Positions 1 to 11,061 are shown, numbered from the stretch's first letter. The stretch: 64,000 nucleotides of DNA from Lentisphaeria bacterium (GCA_022009855.1 CP091727.1:248001-312000), one strand, 5' to 3'. The notes: a model not told the origin generated them from the letters alone. Numbers and translations are program-made.

Positions 1-145
1 TCTCATGCGCTTTGCTTCTGGCTTTATTCAAAGCAGGAAGTAACAGAGCCGCAAGAATGGCGATAATCGCTATTACGATTAGGAGCTCAATCAAGGTAAA
101 ATAATTTCTCCACATGGCCGATGTTCCTTTTCGCTGGTACCGCAT
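1..145 (-). CDS. Pseudopilin-like protein with class III signal, 3' end outside window
   Basis: Only the N-terminal 48 codons are present. After a short basic leader comes FTLIELLIVIAIIAILAA, the prepilin-peptidase motif with the Phe at +1 and Glu at +5 and a hydrophobic helix, then LLPALNKARSKAHE, the hallmark of the large pseudopilin families of Lentisphaerae and Planctomycetes. The start is the ATG at 143-145, preceded by a perfect AGGAGG (150-155, minus strand) 4 bases upstream. It lies directly behind the LacI-type regulator (stop at 154) on the same strand, so the two are probably co-transcribed. The C-terminal region with the expected H-x9-DG motif is not visible. Family call is secure; function (surface or pseudopilus-like structure) is not known. 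Confidence 0.85.
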   Translation of the reverse strand, partial: MRYQRKGTSAMWRNYFTLIELLIVIAIIAILAALLLPALNKARSKAHE

Positions 146-153
146 TTTGCCTC

Positions 154-1155
154 CTATGATATGGTTGCCGGAATTCCGGTTGAATTTCGCACAATCAGCT
201 GCGGCGTGATGACACGCGGCTGAAGCGGTTCGCTCTCTCCGCTCAATTTGCGCAGCAGCCCCTCCACCGTACAGCGCCCGATCTGCTCAAATGGAATCTG
301 TACCGAGGTCAGCAGTGGGAAAACCGATGTCGCCAGCGGAGAATCGTCATAGCCGACCACCGAGAGCTCTTCCGGAATCCGCCTTCCTCCGCATACGCCC
401 GCTGATAAACCCCAAGCGCCGTCTGATCATTGGCGGCAAAGATCGCCGTCACATGGCGCTGCAGCAGAATCGCCGCCGCCCGGCGCCCCCTTCAATCGTG
501 TCGTCCCCATCCGCAAGCAGCATGGGGTCCAGCTCCCTCTCCATTCGCCGACAGGAAATTCCGGCACCCCGCCAGCACCGGATCCAGTCCATTGAGTTTA
601 CGCCGCGCCGAACCGATGTACCTGATCCGTCGATGCCCGAGGCCTCGCAAATGTGCAAACGCCTGTCGCGCCCCCTCCTCATAATCCACATAGACCGGCG
701 CAGAAGCCTGCCGCAGATGCGTGACCAGCGGCAGCGACGGCGCAATCAGTTCCGCTTCATCCGAAGAGAGCTGCGGCAGCATGTTGATCACACCATCCAC
801 CATCCCGGAGGCGAATTTTTCCAGCAACCGGCGCCCCTTTGCCGGATCCAGCCCGGCGATTCCCAGCACGATTTCATATCCACGCCCGGCAAGCGCCTGC
901 TCCATTCCTTCCAGCAGAATCCCGGTGGCGGCGTTTCGACACTGATCCACCAGAATTCCGATCAGCCCGGTACGATTCTGTTTCATCGCCCCCCGCAAAG
1001 TAATTGGGCCGGTAATTCAGCTCGCGAATCGCCCGGAGAACCCGCCCCCGTACCTCCTCACCCACCGGACGGCGACCGCTCAATGTGTGCGAAACCGTCG
1101 TCACCGAAACTCCGGCAACCCGGGCCACATCCGTAATTTTCGCCTTCACCGCCAT
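154..1155 (-). CDS. LacI-family transcriptional regulator (frameshifted)
   Basis: N-terminal LacI helix-turn-helix, ITDVARVAGVSVTTVSHTLS, is followed by the hinge (LRAIRELNYRPN) and a periplasmic-binding-protein-like effector domain (GLIGILVDQCRNAATGILLE; LGHRRIRYIGS; VGYDDSPLATSVFPLLTSV). Total span of about 334 codons matches the family. The coding frame changes at least three times: near 991-1000 (a run of six C), near 545, and between about 480 and 385. I chose the ATG at 1153-1155 (MAVKAKITDV); an upstream ATG at 1162-1164 sits too close to the GGAG. A 20-bp palindrome just upstream suggests autoregulation. The next gene downstream is a pseudopilin. Either several sequencing errors or a decayed gene. 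Confidence 0.85.
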
Positions 1156-1190
1156 CGATACCATCACTCCATGATTTTATGACAAAATAT

Positions 1191-1210
1191 TTGACAAAAC
1201 GTTTTGTCAA
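1191..1210. promoter_or_regulatory. Perfect 20-bp palindrome, candidate LacI-family operator
   Basis: TTGACAAAAC followed by its exact reverse complement GTTTTGTCAA, with the central CpG typical of LacI/GalR operators. It lies 36 bp upstream of the LacI-type gene start. A half-site-like GACAAAA lies at 1181-1187. The family commonly autoregulates; binding itself is inferred. Confidence 0.7.
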
Positions 1211-1304
1211 CAATATTATACCATAGTGAAACATCAATGTCAAGAGCGGAAGTGAAAAAAACGGAAAAAGCGGACCGCTTCCAGCCCGCTTCCCCCGGCT
1301 GCAT

Positions 1305-2662
1305 TCAGTTCTTCAGACTCTGGATCGGTGCGGGAATCCGTCCGCCGCGGGCGATGAATTCCGCCGGAGAGCGGCGGTTCACCGGCATGACCGGCGCCTC
1401 TCCCAGCAGACCGCCGAAGGAGACCGTATCTCCGACCTTGCAGCCGTACGCCGGAATCAACCGCACCGCAGTGGTTTTAAAATTCACCACGCCGATCGCG
1501 ATCTCGTCGGCAATGATCCCGGAAATCACCTCCGCAGGCGTATCCCCCGGAATCGCAATCATATCCAGCCCCACCGAGCAGACCGCCGTCATCGCTTCGA
1601 GCTTTTCGAGATTCAATGCGCCGCAACGCACCGCCTCGATCATCCCCGCATCCTCCGAAACCGGAATGAATGCGCCCGAAAGTCCGCCGACATGCGAAGA
1701 GGCCATCACCCCCCCTTCTTCACCGCGTCATTCAACATCGCCAGCGCGGCCGTCGTACCGTGACAGCCGCATTTCTCCAGCCCCATCGACTCGAGAATGT
1801 AGGCGACGGAATCCCCCACCGCGGGAGTCGGAGCAAGCGAAAGATCCACGATTCCGAAGGGGACACCCAGTTTTTCCGACGCCTCCCGGGCGACCAGCTG
1901 CCCGACCCGCGTGATCTTGAACGCCGTCCGCTTGATCGTCTCGGCGATTTCAGCAAGATCGCACGCTCCCTTGCGCCGGATCGCGGAGGCTACCACACCC
2001 GGCCCGGAAACTCCGACGTTGATGACCGTCTCCGGCTCCCCTGTTCCGTGAAACGCTCCCGCCATGAACGGATTGTCCTCAGGTACGTTTGCAAATATGA
2101 CCAGTTTAGCACAACCGATGGATCCGCTCTCCTTCGTGCGTTCCGCCGTTTCACGGACAATCCGGCCCATCTCCGCAACCGCGTCCATATTGATCCCCGC
2201 CTTCGTACTGGCAACATTCACCGAAGAACAGACCCGTTCCGTCACGGAAAGCGCCTCGGGAATCGAACTGATAAGCGTACGGCTGCCGTTTGAGAACCCT
2301 TTCTGTACCAGCGCACTGTAGCCCCCGATGAAGTTGATCCCAAGCTCATGCGCCGCACGGTCGAGCACTTTCGCAATTCCCACCGCTCCATCGACGTCAA
2401 GGCCGCCCGCCATCAGTGCAACAGGCGTCACCGAAACACGTTTGTTGATGATCGGAATTCCATACTTCTTCTCGATCTCCTCACCGGTGCGCACCAGATC
2501 ACGGGCACGGTTCATGATCCGGTCGTAAATGCGCTGCGCAAGCCGTTTCGGATCGTCGCTCTGACAGTCGTAAAGCGAGATTCCCATCGTGATCGTGCGG
2601 ATATCGAGCTTCTCCTCGCGGATCATGCTGATGGTTTCCAGGATGTCTTTCGTATCGAACAT
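1305..2662 (-). CDS. UPF0210 (DUF711) family protein, one frameshift
   Basis: Starts MFDTKDILETISMIREEKLD and carries the conserved RTITMGISL, NKRVSVTPVALMAGG, FIGGYSALVQKG and SVAYILESMGLEKCG segments of the UPF0210 (formerly DUF711) family. The frame breaks once inside a run of seven C at 1709-1715; joined, the product is about 452 residues, the normal family length, so the break is probably a read error. The start lies two bases after the stop of the ACT-domain gene, an arrangement conserved in many bacteria (UPF0237-UPF0210). The family has no agreed biochemical role; structures place it near glycyl-radical-like folds, but no catalysis is established. Confidence 0.9.
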
Positions 2663-2664
2663 GT

Positions 2665-2934
2665 TCAGATCCTGTGCATGGAGTTGAAAATATCCTCGTG
2701 CATGACATGGATGTCGAGTCCGTCCTTCCGCCCGAGCGCGGACATGCGATCGACAAAATCATTGAACGAAACCGTAAGACCGCAGATATCGACAATCATT
2801 ATCATGGTGAAATACCCGTTGAGCACCGTCTGGGAAATGTCCAGAATATTGGCTCCATATTCGGCGCAGCCGGCACTCACTTTGGCGATAATTCCAACAG
2901 AATCCCGTCCGACGACGGCAACAACAGCTTTCAT
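2665..2934 (-). CDS. ACT-domain protein, UPF0237 family
   Basis: An 89-residue single ACT domain: MKAVVAVVGRDSVGIIAKVS begins the first strand and ligand loop, followed by ANILDISQTVLNGYFTMIMI. This is the standard small UPF0237 protein that precedes UPF0210. The start ATG at 2932-2934 has AAGGAAC upstream. ACT domains bind small ligands, often amino acids, and the conserved pairing suggests it regulates or partners the UPF0210 protein; the ligand is unknown. Intact. Confidence 0.92.
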   Translation of the reverse strand: MKAVVAVVGRDSVGIIAKVSAGCAEYGANILDISQTVLNGYFTMIMIVDICGLTVSFNDFVDRMSALGRKDGLDIHVMHEDIFNSMHRI

Positions 2935-3047
2935 GGCGACGTTCCTTTCGATGTGTCCGCGGGATAACATATCTCCGAAATGCAGATTATCAAACTGGCG
3001 GACGGGGATTTTTCTTCCCTCTTCCCCTTTCCGACGGGATAAAACCG

Positions 3048-4867
3048 CTATTTCCGTTCGCCGCGCTCGAATTCGGCGACGAGCGCCTGGTATTGGGGAT
3101 TCGATGGGAAAAGCTCCAGCATGCGGCGCAGATGTTTCTCCGCGGCAACACGGTTGCCGCGCGCCATCTCCAGCTCGAAGAAGCGACGGTAGAGCGAAGG
3201 ACGGTCCGGCGTGCGGCGGGCCGCCTCCCGGTAGCATTTTTCCGCCATCGTTCCATCGCGACGGCTCCAGAAAAAATCTCCCGCCGCCTCCCACGGGAAC
3301 GGGGAGCCCGGACGCAGCGCAGCCGTTTCCCGCAGCGCCCGGATCACTTCCGCTTCGGAGACCGGCCGCTTCTGCCCCTCCGCCGACTGCGGACGCGCCA
3401 GAGAGAGCAGCCGGTCATACGCAAGTTCCGCCCGCAACCAGTGGATGTTTCCCACCGCGGCCACCGCGGCAAACAACATCCCCGCCGCGACCAGCATCCA
3501 GCGGCGCATTCCGCGGGCCGCCATCTGCGCGGGAAACTCCGGCAGAGCCGCCGCCAGCATCGCCCCGGCCGCCGCCATCGACGCGGGAATCTGAAGATCG
3601 ACATCCATGTGCGCATGAAGCAGAAAGGCGCACTCCCCCAGAAGACGGCACGGGCGAATCCATCCGCGCCATTCACGTCGTCGCCGCTGCGCCGAAAAAT
3701 TCTCCTGCCCAGCAGAACGAGCGGCAAAAGAACCGCGGCAAGCGCCACCACTCCCCCGGAACCCCGCTCTGGGAGGCGAACGCCATGACCAGATTGTGGG
3801 GATCATGCGCCGATTCATCGGTGCCGGTGGTCTTCAACTCCATGTGACGATAAAAGAAACCACCCCATCCGTGCCCGGCCAGCGGCTTCTCCGCAATCAT
3901 CTTCAAGGAACTGCGCAGATAATCGACTCGCTCCGCCATCGAACCGAATCCACGACCGGCATGGTGAATGTAACATGCGCCGCCGACAATCGCCAGAATC
4001 AGCACCGCCGCCGGAATCAAACGGAAGATCCGCCGCATCGGCAGCGTCATCGCAAAGACACCCGCCGTCAGCAACGCAGCTAGAAACGCCGCCCGGCTCC
4101 GGGTCAGCAGCAGTACGGCGGCCAGTCCGGCGAACACCAGGCCGCAGAGCAGGATCCGGGAGAGACCCACCGGTTCGAAATGTCCGGCAAATTTCCAGAC
4201 CGCATAGAGGGTGACCGGCAGCAGAAGCAGCAGATATCCCGCCAGCATGTTGCAGGAGACAAACGTGGCGAAAACCCGGTCATCGTTGATTTTTGCCACC
4301 ATCACATGACTGATCTGCGCGCCTTCGGCAATCTGCCGCTCGACAAATTCACGGGTTTCGGCAAATCCGACGAAATACTGCGAGAGTCCGGAGTAAATCA
4401 ACCAGCAGGCACCGGCTGCCAGAGCACCGCAAAACCAGCGGCGGTCCTCCGGACGGTTCCGCAGCCAGAGCCAGACCGCCAGCACATAGGAACCGATTCC
4501 GGCGAGGTGAACCGTCTCGCCGACGGCGTAATCGATGGTGGCGGCATTGATCCAGCCGAGCAGGGAGACGCCGGTCAGGCCGAAGCTCCAGAGCAGAGCG
4601 GCACCGCCACCCGCGGTCCGCCAGGGACGCATGCCGGGAGCAAACAGCACCAGAGATGCGAAAAGCGCCGCCCCGGCAAAAACGCCGAATGAATGGGCCG
4701 GCCAGTTGATGATCAGCCAGGAAAAGAGATCACCCGGGTAGAACGAGGTCGCTTCCGGCAGGACGGCGAGCGAACCGAACTTCAACGGCAACAGAAACGT
4801 GAGAAGAACGAGGTACCCGACACCCCCCCTTCACCGCCCAGCCGCCGCTCTCCCTGCGTCCGCTCAT
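3048..4867 (-). CDS. O-antigen ligase/polymerase-like membrane protein with C-terminal TPR-like region (frameshifted)
   Basis: Multi-spanning membrane protein of the Wzy_C/O-antigen ligase type: many hydrophobic segments, then the large periplasmic loop with PLAGHGWGGFFYRHMEL and HDPHNLVMAFASQSGVPG, which matches the conserved HNxxL/SQ loop of the family. After further membrane helices comes a soluble tail rich in TPR-like helices (AAGDFFWSRRDGTMAEKCYR; LYRRFFELEMARGNRVAAEK). The start ATG (4865-4867) overlaps the purU stop as ATGA. Frames change in a run of seven C at 4823-4829, near 3757, and near 3600. Joined length is about 606 codons. Likely acts in surface glycan assembly at the inner membrane. 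Confidence 0.78.
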
Positions 4868-5715
4868 ACAGAAAACACAATGGTTCGGCAGCCGGAGGTG
4901 ATCACCCGGTGCTCCAGATGGGCGCGGACCGCACGGGTGAGCACCCGGCGTTCGATATCTTTGCCGATGTTTTTGAGATCGGCTGGATCGTTCTCATGGG
5001 AGATGCGCTCCACATCCTGCTCGATGATCGGCCCTTCGTCGAGTTCGGCGGTGGCGTAGTGGGCGGTGGCGCCGATCATCTTCACGCCGCGCTCCCACGC
5101 CCGCTCATAGGGATTCCCTCCTTGAAAAGCGGGCAGGAAGGCGTGATGGATGTTGATGATTCTCTGCGGAAACTGCTCGATAAAGTGATCCGAGAGAATC
5201 TGCATATAGCGCGCGAGCACCACCAGATCGATCCGGTGGCGTTTGAGCAGGTCGAGCACGCACTTCTCCTGCGCGGCCTTCCCCGCCGCGCCAATCGGGC
5301 AGCAGTAGAAGGGAATCCGGAACCGGTCCGCCACGCTCTCCAGATCTGGATGATTGCTGATGATCAACGGAATGCGGCAATCGAGATCCCCTTCCTCCGC
5401 ATGCATCAGCAGATCGTAGAGGCAATGGGAGGTCTTCGAGACCATGATCGCGACGTTCTGCGGCACGTCGTCATAGTAGAGCGAATAGTGCAGATCGAAT
5501 TTCGCGGCGAGCCGGGCGAAATCCTCCTCAAGCTGCTTGCGGGTGGTCTGTTCACAGAGATCGATGATAATCCGCATGAAGTACATGTTTTCGCGTACAT
5601 CCGTATACTGACGGCAAAGCAGAATGTTGTAGCCGTGCGAATAGAAGAACGTCGAAATCTCGGCGAGCAGCCCCTTGCGGTCATGGGTCTGAATCAGGAA
5701 AATCGCCTTGCGCAT
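4864..5715 (-). CDS. purU: Formyltetrahydrofolate deformylase
   Basis: Hydrolyses 10-formyl-tetrahydrofolate to formate and tetrahydrofolate, balancing one-carbon pools and supplying formate for purine synthesis. Residues 1-80 are an ACT domain (IFLIQTHDRKGLLAEISTFF); residues 88-283 are a formyltransferase fold with the catalytic Asn188, His190 (INIHHAFLPAFQGGNPY) and Asp226 (TAHYATAELDEGPIIEQ). At 283 residues it has full family length and is intact. Its stop overlaps the start of the O-antigen-ligase-like gene by ATGA. This is a confident assignment. Confidence 0.96.
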   Translation of the reverse strand: MRKAIFLIQTHDRKGLLAEISTFFYSHGYNILLCRQYTDVRENMYFMRIIIDLCEQTTRKQLEEDFARLAAKFDLHYSLYYDDVPQNVAIMVSKTSHCLYDLLMHAEEGDLDCRIPLIISNHPDLESVADRFRIPFYCCPIGAAGKAAQEKCVLDLLKRHRIDLVVLARYMQILSDHFIEQFPQRIINIHHAFLPAFQGGNPYERAWERGVKMIGATAHYATAELDEGPIIEQDVERISHENDPADLKNIGKDIERRVLTRAVRAHLEHRVITSGCRTIVFSV

Positions 5716-5799
5716 AAGAAATATCCATTCCGAATTACAGTGTTACAGCAATAGCAATCTGTTAAAATAGCACTGCTTCCGAATTTTTTCCAGTCCGGT

Positions 5800-6772
5800 T
5801 CAAAGTCCGTCGGCAAAGTCGACGGCACCGGCATTTTCCAGAATGCGGGCCCAGGCTCCTTCCGGCCCGGGAATCGATTTCCGGAGAAAGGCGGCGAATG
5901 CCGCACAGGTCCGCTCCTTTCCGGGAAACTCCACAACGGAAATTTCACCATTGCAGTGCAGCACACGGATCCCGCCCCGGTAGAACCGCGGCTTGTCGAA
6001 TGCGACCGGCAGGAGAGCGCAGTCCACCGCGCCCTCCTGAAGACCGCCGCCGACATAAGCCGTCTTCAGATTCCGCTCGGCGAACTCCGTTCCATCCGGC
6101 AACAGCAGGGAGCGGTCCATACACTTCCGGTCGATCAGCCGTCGCCAGCCGACCACCCCCTCCCCGCGGGGAAACTCCCCCGGGAATCCACACAGTAGAT
6201 CGTACAGGCAACGGCGATCCGCCGGAACAGCTCGAAATCCGCCGGACGTGTCGCGGCGGCGGCGTTGAACAGACGGACCCCGACGACGCCAAGCACGGCG
6301 AGCAGACAGAACAGAATGCCGATACCGGCGATGCCGGCCATCAGATTCCGGCGTTTCCCGGCGGCGAGGACGGCCGGCGGAACCTCCGGAATCGCAGCGG
6401 TGAAATCCGCGGCCTTTCCATCGGGATCGATGGGTGGGAGCGGCGGCGGTTTCAATCCCGGTTCCGGCTGCGGGCTCACGCGGGGAAGCGGCGGCGGTTT
6501 CAATCCCGGTTCCGGCGGAGGCGGCGGAGTTCCCGAGGGAACAGCCGTGACGGCCCCGGGCCGGGGAATTCTCACCCGTTGATTGCAGGAGGGGCAGACA
6601 GCGAGCCGCCCGCTCCACGCCTTCGGTACGGAGATATGCTGGCCGCAGACGTCACAGGAGAATTTGAAGGTTTCCGGCTTCGAGAGAAAGTTGTAGTACG
6701 GAGTCGGCTGCCGCATTTCGGGCAGAAGGCGGCGGAATCCGGCACGCTGGTGCCGCACTGTGAACACTTCAT
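5800..6772 (-). CDS. Zinc-ribbon membrane protein with proline-rich linker (two frameshifts)
   Basis: Starts MKCSQCGTSVPDSAAFCPKC, a CxxC-CxxC zinc ribbon, followed after a frame change by a second four-Cys knuckle (CDVCGQHISVPKAWSGRL, then CPSCNQ). Then a proline-rich linker with two copies of PEPGLKPPPLP, one transmembrane helix (NLMAGIAGIGILFCLLAVLG) and, after a second frame change near 6160, a C-terminal domain (FYRGGIRVLHCNGEISVVEF) of about 110 residues resembling no family I can name. Start ATG at 6770-6772 follows GGGAGCGGG. The layout (cytosolic zinc ribbon, linker, helix, extracytoplasmic domain) is common in Lentisphaerae and Planctomycetes; role unknown. Confidence 0.7.
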
Positions 6773-7062
6773 CCCGCTCCCCCCAAACTTGTTCCGTCAT
6801 TTCCGGTCCGGTTGATTTTTGGAGTATACAATATAACATCGCCGGATAAAAAATCAATTATCTTCCGAAAAAATCCGCTTAAAAAGATAGCGTGTGAAAA
6901 GCCGGGCCCCTTTCGCCGATTACGCTTGCACCCGGCATACAAGCCATGGGATGCAAAGAGCGTTGCACCGGGGGCAACGGCGGGAATCTCATCGATGGAA
7001 CCGGATTCCACGCCTCAAGCGGCGCCGGCAGGAGCGCCTTTCCATATTCTCCCGCTTCGCGC
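6773..7062. other. Non-coding stretch between zinc-ribbon and AraC genes
   Basis: No supported gene. The left part is AT-rich and holds the upstream region of the zinc-ribbon gene, including a TATAC-type box near 6824-6832. I see no convincing terminator for the AraC gene that ends at 7063. Confidence 0.5.
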
Positions 7063-7946
7063 TCAACGTGGCTCCTGCGGCCTGAGATACACCGCCTGCT
7101 GCGGCGGAGCGTGGCCGGTCAGAAAATTCTTACGGTAGATTCCCGGAGAAAATCCCGTTCTCTTCTTCATGAAACGGGAAAAATAGTACTCGAACGGAAT
7201 CCGAGCTTCCGTGCCACCTCCCGGATCGACAGCTCCGGGCTCTGCAAAAGTCCGGAAGCTCTCCGGACCAGAAAGTTATTCAAATATTCCTTGGGCAGAA
7301 TCCCGAACGCCAGTTTGAATTTCCTCGTCAAGGTGTCCGGATGAACCGAAAGACGTTCCGCCAGCGACTCCACCGTCATTTCCGCGCTGCCGTGTTCGTG
7401 AATGAACGCCAGCAGTTGAACCAGTTCTGAGCTGCGCGCACTATCCGGGCGGTGCCGCGGCCAGTGGCTGAGAAAGAAGTCTAGCAGGAATGCCCGGACG
7501 GCGCAGGACTGAAGTAATTCGTCCTCCTCCGCCCAGATCGCCTCCATTCTCTCGATCATCGCCGAAGCGTCCCCGTCGCAGCAGGGCTCCTGATTGCTGT
7601 AGAAATCGATGCCGGGATAGAATTCAAATCCGACATGAAACGTGTAATACCGGATCCCCGGCAGCAGCAGATATTCCGCCCGACAACCCGTCGGGATGAA
7701 ATAGAATCTCCCTTTCCGCAGATAGCGGAAAAACGTCTGGTTCTCCGCGCGAATATAACTTTCCGACCGGCCGTCATCCTCCACTACCAGCACCAGAATG
7801 TTGTAGGGGAAGACGCAGAGCTGATGAAAGCGCATCCTCTCCTTGCGCAGGAGATGCAGAACCACGGCATTGGCCCAGTTGTGATTCCGCAGATATGATT
7901 TGTCGTCAACGTCGGGAATATGCATTCTTTTCCGGGAAAAATCCAT
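7063..7946 (-). CDS. AraC/XylS-family regulator (one frameshift near C-terminus)
   Basis: N-terminal cupin-like sensor (residues about 1-150) followed by two helix-turn-helix motifs: MTVESLAERLSVHPDTLTRK, and SIREVARKLGF, which continues after a frame break near 7190 as FEYYFSRFMKKRTGFSPGIY, the second AraC recognition region. The reading frame then ends at the TGA at 7063-7065. Joined length is about 294 codons, normal for the family. Transcribed divergently from the SDR/glycyl-radical-enzyme operon, which it probably controls in response to the substrate of that pathway. The break lies next to no obvious homopolymer. Confidence 0.88.
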
Positions 7947-8030
7947 TTTTTTGTTGTTTTTTTACAGTATACTATTTACGAGAAATATATCAGGTCAATT
8001 TCAAAAACACAACGCGGGAGAGTGAAAAAA

Positions 8031-8790
8031 ATGAAAAATTATCTGGATTTTTCCGAGAAGAACGTCATTGTCACCGGAAGCCGTGGAATCGGCCGCGCCA
8101 TCGCGCTGGCATTCGCGGAACGCGGTGCCCGGCTCGCGGTGATCGCCCGCAGCCCGGAACCCCCGAAACTATTGGAAGAGCTGCAAACCGTCGGAGCGCC
8201 CGCCTATTACTTCCCCTGCAACCTAGCCGACGCGGAAGCACGCCGCGGATTGATTGCCGCAATCGTCGACCGAATGGGAGCGGAGCCGGACATTCTGGTC
8301 AACAACGCCGGGTTTCAATTTTCCGAGACCATCGAGACCTGCACGGAGGATCACTGGCGGAAAAGCGCCGCAGTACTGCTCGACGCCCCTTATGACCTCT
8401 CCCGGCAGGTGATCCCGTTCATGAAGCTCCGGCGGGGGGAAGAATCATCAACATCACCTCCATCTGCGCGTTCCGGGAAGGAGGATGGAATTTCAGTTAT
8501 GGCGTCATGAAAGGAGGCCTGGTCGCCATGACCCGCTGCATGGCAAACGCAGTGGGGAAATACCAGATCAACGTCAACGCCATCGCCCCCGGCATCATCC
8601 GGACCGATCTGACCGAGGGACAGGGCTGCTTCCTGCCGGACCATTATCAGAACATCATCCGGAAATATCCGCTCGGCAGGCTGGGCGAGCCGGAGGAAAT
8701 CGCGGCGGCAGCCCTCTTTCTGGGGGAGATATGAGTACGTTCGTCACCGGACAGACTCTGATCGTCGACGGGGGCTTCTGCGGATATTGA
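8031..8790 (+). CDS. Short-chain dehydrogenase/reductase (two frameshifts)
   Basis: NAD(P)-dependent oxidoreductase of the classical SDR type. The Rossmann motif VIVTGSRGIGRAIALAF is near residue 14, the NNAG strand is present (DILVNNAGFQF), and the catalytic Tyr-x3-Lys is FSYGVMKGG, followed by NVNAIAPGIIRTDL and the C-terminal FVTGQTLIVDGGFCGY. Frame breaks occur at a run of six G near 8435 and near 8728. Joined length about 252 residues. Start ATG at 8031 follows GGGAGAG. Ends 16 bp before the glycyl-radical enzyme, so probably converts its substrate or product; which alcohol or ketone is unknown. Confidence 0.88.
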
Positions 8791-8806
8791 ACAGGAGTAA
8801 GAGAAG

Positions 8807-11046
8807 ATGTTCCACGAAAAACTCATCGATGAACTGCGCTCTTATTACAGGACCCTGTCGTTCCATGCGGTTCGGACTCCGTTCAATCCGCTGAAGGAGA
8901 AGATGGATCGTTTTGCGGAACAAAATCCGGGGCTCTCCCCCCTCCAGCTGAAGGCGGCGCAATATGAAATCATCGCCGAACATTTCACGCCGGTGCTGTT
9001 TCGGAACGATCCCTTCTTCTACGAGACGGGGCTGAAGGTCGCAGAATATAACGGCCACACCCGGCTCAGCTCCGGCGGCTGGCTGTTTCTGCGCAATGAA
9101 CATATCCTCCGGGATCGCTGTCCGGAGGAATATGCGCACTACGAGCAGGCCGGCAAGCTCGGCCTTCATCTCACCTACGGTTTTTTCGATTCCGACCATC
9201 ATTGTTTTCCGTTTTCGAGGCTGCTGAAACTCGGCCTCTCCGGGATTGCCGCCGAACTGCGGGAGGCCAGACAAAAAAATACCGCCCCCGCCCAGCAGGA
9301 GTTCTACGACGCCGCATTGCGGGGAGTCGCCGCCCTCCGGAAAACCGCGGAAAAATTCGCCACGGCCGCCCGGGAGAAACTTCCATCCGCGGAGTCTCCC
9401 GAAGAAAGAAAATTTCTGGAACGAATCGCGGCAACCGCCGCCCGCATGCCATGGCTGCCGCCGCAGACCTTCTATGAAGGGCTGGCGCTTCTCCGGTTCT
9501 TTTACGAACTCTGCAGTGTCTTCGAAGGAATCGGCATGTCCGTTCTGGGAGCTCCCGACCGGATGCTGATCGATCTCTACCGGGCAGATCTGGCCGCGGG
9601 CAGACTCACCCCGGAAGAGGCGGACGATCTGCTCGAGCGTTTTCTGCTTCAGGTGGACTGCAAACTCGACCTGCGGAAAGCTCTCAACGAGCAGTTCAAC
9701 CGCGGCGAACAGGGTGACACCCCTGATTCTGGGCGGAGTGGATGAGAACGGATGCGACGTCAACAACGAACTGACCTCGCGAATCCTGCTCCTCCATCGG
9801 AAACTGGAGCTGGTCTACCCTAAAATCCACTGTCGCGTCAGCGTGGCGACCCCCCGCCCGTTTCTGGAGGAGATCGCCGCCGATTTCCTCGCCGGCAGGA
9901 ACACGATCTCCTTTTTCAACGACGACCTTCTGATTCCGGCGCAATGCGCCGCGGGGAAGGAGCGGCGCGACGCCGCCGGATATGTCGCCGGCGGCTGCTG
10001 GGAGGTCATCGTCGAAGGGTGTGAGCACAGCGAGGGCGCGAACTGCTACTTCAGTCTGGGGCGGGTGATGGATTTCTCCATCCATCCGGATCCGGAAGCG
10101 GAAGCCCGAATGGGGCTCCACTTCCGGAAACTGGACCGGGAATCCACGTTCGAAGCGGTTTACGAACTCTGCCTGAACAATGTAAAATCCGCTCTCGGAC
10201 AGATGCTTGAAATCATCGCGCTGGCGGGTTCGAACTGGAGCCGGATCAATCCCTCGTCCGTTTTTTTTCGGCGGCGCTGGCCGGCTGCGCGCAGAGCGGC
10301 CGCGACTACAGTGCCGGAGGCGCCAGATACAATCCGCACGGCGTCCCCTGACCGGTCTGGCCGTCTACGTCGATTCCCTGCTCGCGATGAAACGGCTCTG
10401 CTTCGACGAGAAGATCATCGCGCTCTCCGACTTTCTCGATGCGGTGCGTTCCAACTGGCAAGATCGGGAACTTCTGCGGCGGCAGGCGATGGAATCCGCC
10501 CACCTCGGCGACGGCAACGGCGAAGCGGCCGCTCTGGCGGCGCGTCTGCTCGATGAGCTGACCGGCTTCGTTGCCGGATTCCGGAACGAACGCGGCGGAA
10601 TCTTCCAATGCGGCTTGTACAGTTATGTGGATATCGTTGAATGGGCGAAACTCACGCGGGCGACTCCGGATGGGAGGCATGACGGTGATTTTCTTTCCCA
10701 GGGGCTGACGCCGTCGAGACTTCATCGTGACGACGTGACCTCACTGCTCCGCGATCTCGGCTCTCTGCCGCTGGAAAAATTCCCCGCGAATTCGGTACTG
10801 ACGCTCTCTCTCTCCAGAAACGGGCTGGATGCCACGCGTTTCGCCGCGTTTCTGGAGGCCTGGCTGGCCATGAAAGCGAGCGGAATGCTCCAGTTGAACT
10901 GCGTCACCCGGGAAGAGCTCGAGGATGCGCAGCTTCACCCGGAAAATCACCGTTCCCTGCTCGTGAGACTCTACGGATATTCCGCCTATTTCACTTCGCT
11001 CGACTCCGAGCGTCAGGCGGAATTCATGAGCCGCACGATCTACTGA
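8807..11046 (+). CDS. Glycyl-radical enzyme of the PFL/dehydratase superfamily, unknown substrate (three frameshifts)
   Basis: Full-length (about 746 codons) glycyl-radical enzyme. N-terminal PFL domain, then the thiyl-radical loop GGCWEVIVEGCEHSEGANCY, in which the Cys is followed by x-Glu as in the dehydratase/lyase branch (GCxE) rather than the CysCys of pyruvate formate-lyase. SGRDYSAGGARYNPHG precedes the C-terminal domain. The radical Gly lies in SLLVRLYGYSAYFTSLD, 21 residues before the end; the usual loop reads VRVxGYSA. Frame breaks: extra base near 9712, a run of eight T at 10261-10268, and near 10346. The next gene is its activase. Not PFL; candidates are diol dehydratase-like or an undescribed C-X lyase. 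The cysteine-neighbour Trp and VRLYG loop are unusual. Confidence 0.88.
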
Positions 11047-11061
11047 ACTTTTTTACGCCCT

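Noticed and set aside
291..1136. Long open frame opposite the LacI-type gene
   Set aside because: Arg/Pro-rich translation with no domain; it is an antisense shadow in GC-rich DNA. The same applies to other long antisense frames such as those opposite tsaD (29612-31216) and GH2.
1706..4830. Programmed ribosomal frameshifting at runs of seven C or G
   Set aside because: Breaks occur in many unrelated genes, in both directions and also outside slippery runs, with no shared downstream structure. Read error explains them better.
7063..7946. Prophage or integrative-element genes elsewhere in the window
   Set aside because: No integrase, portal, terminase or relaxase motifs were seen; mobile DNA is limited to four IS elements and the AT-rich island.
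8807..11046. Pyruvate formate-lyase
   Set aside because: The active-site loop has one Cys followed by x-Glu instead of adjacent Cys residues, and the activase carries extra ferredoxin clusters not found in the PFL activase.
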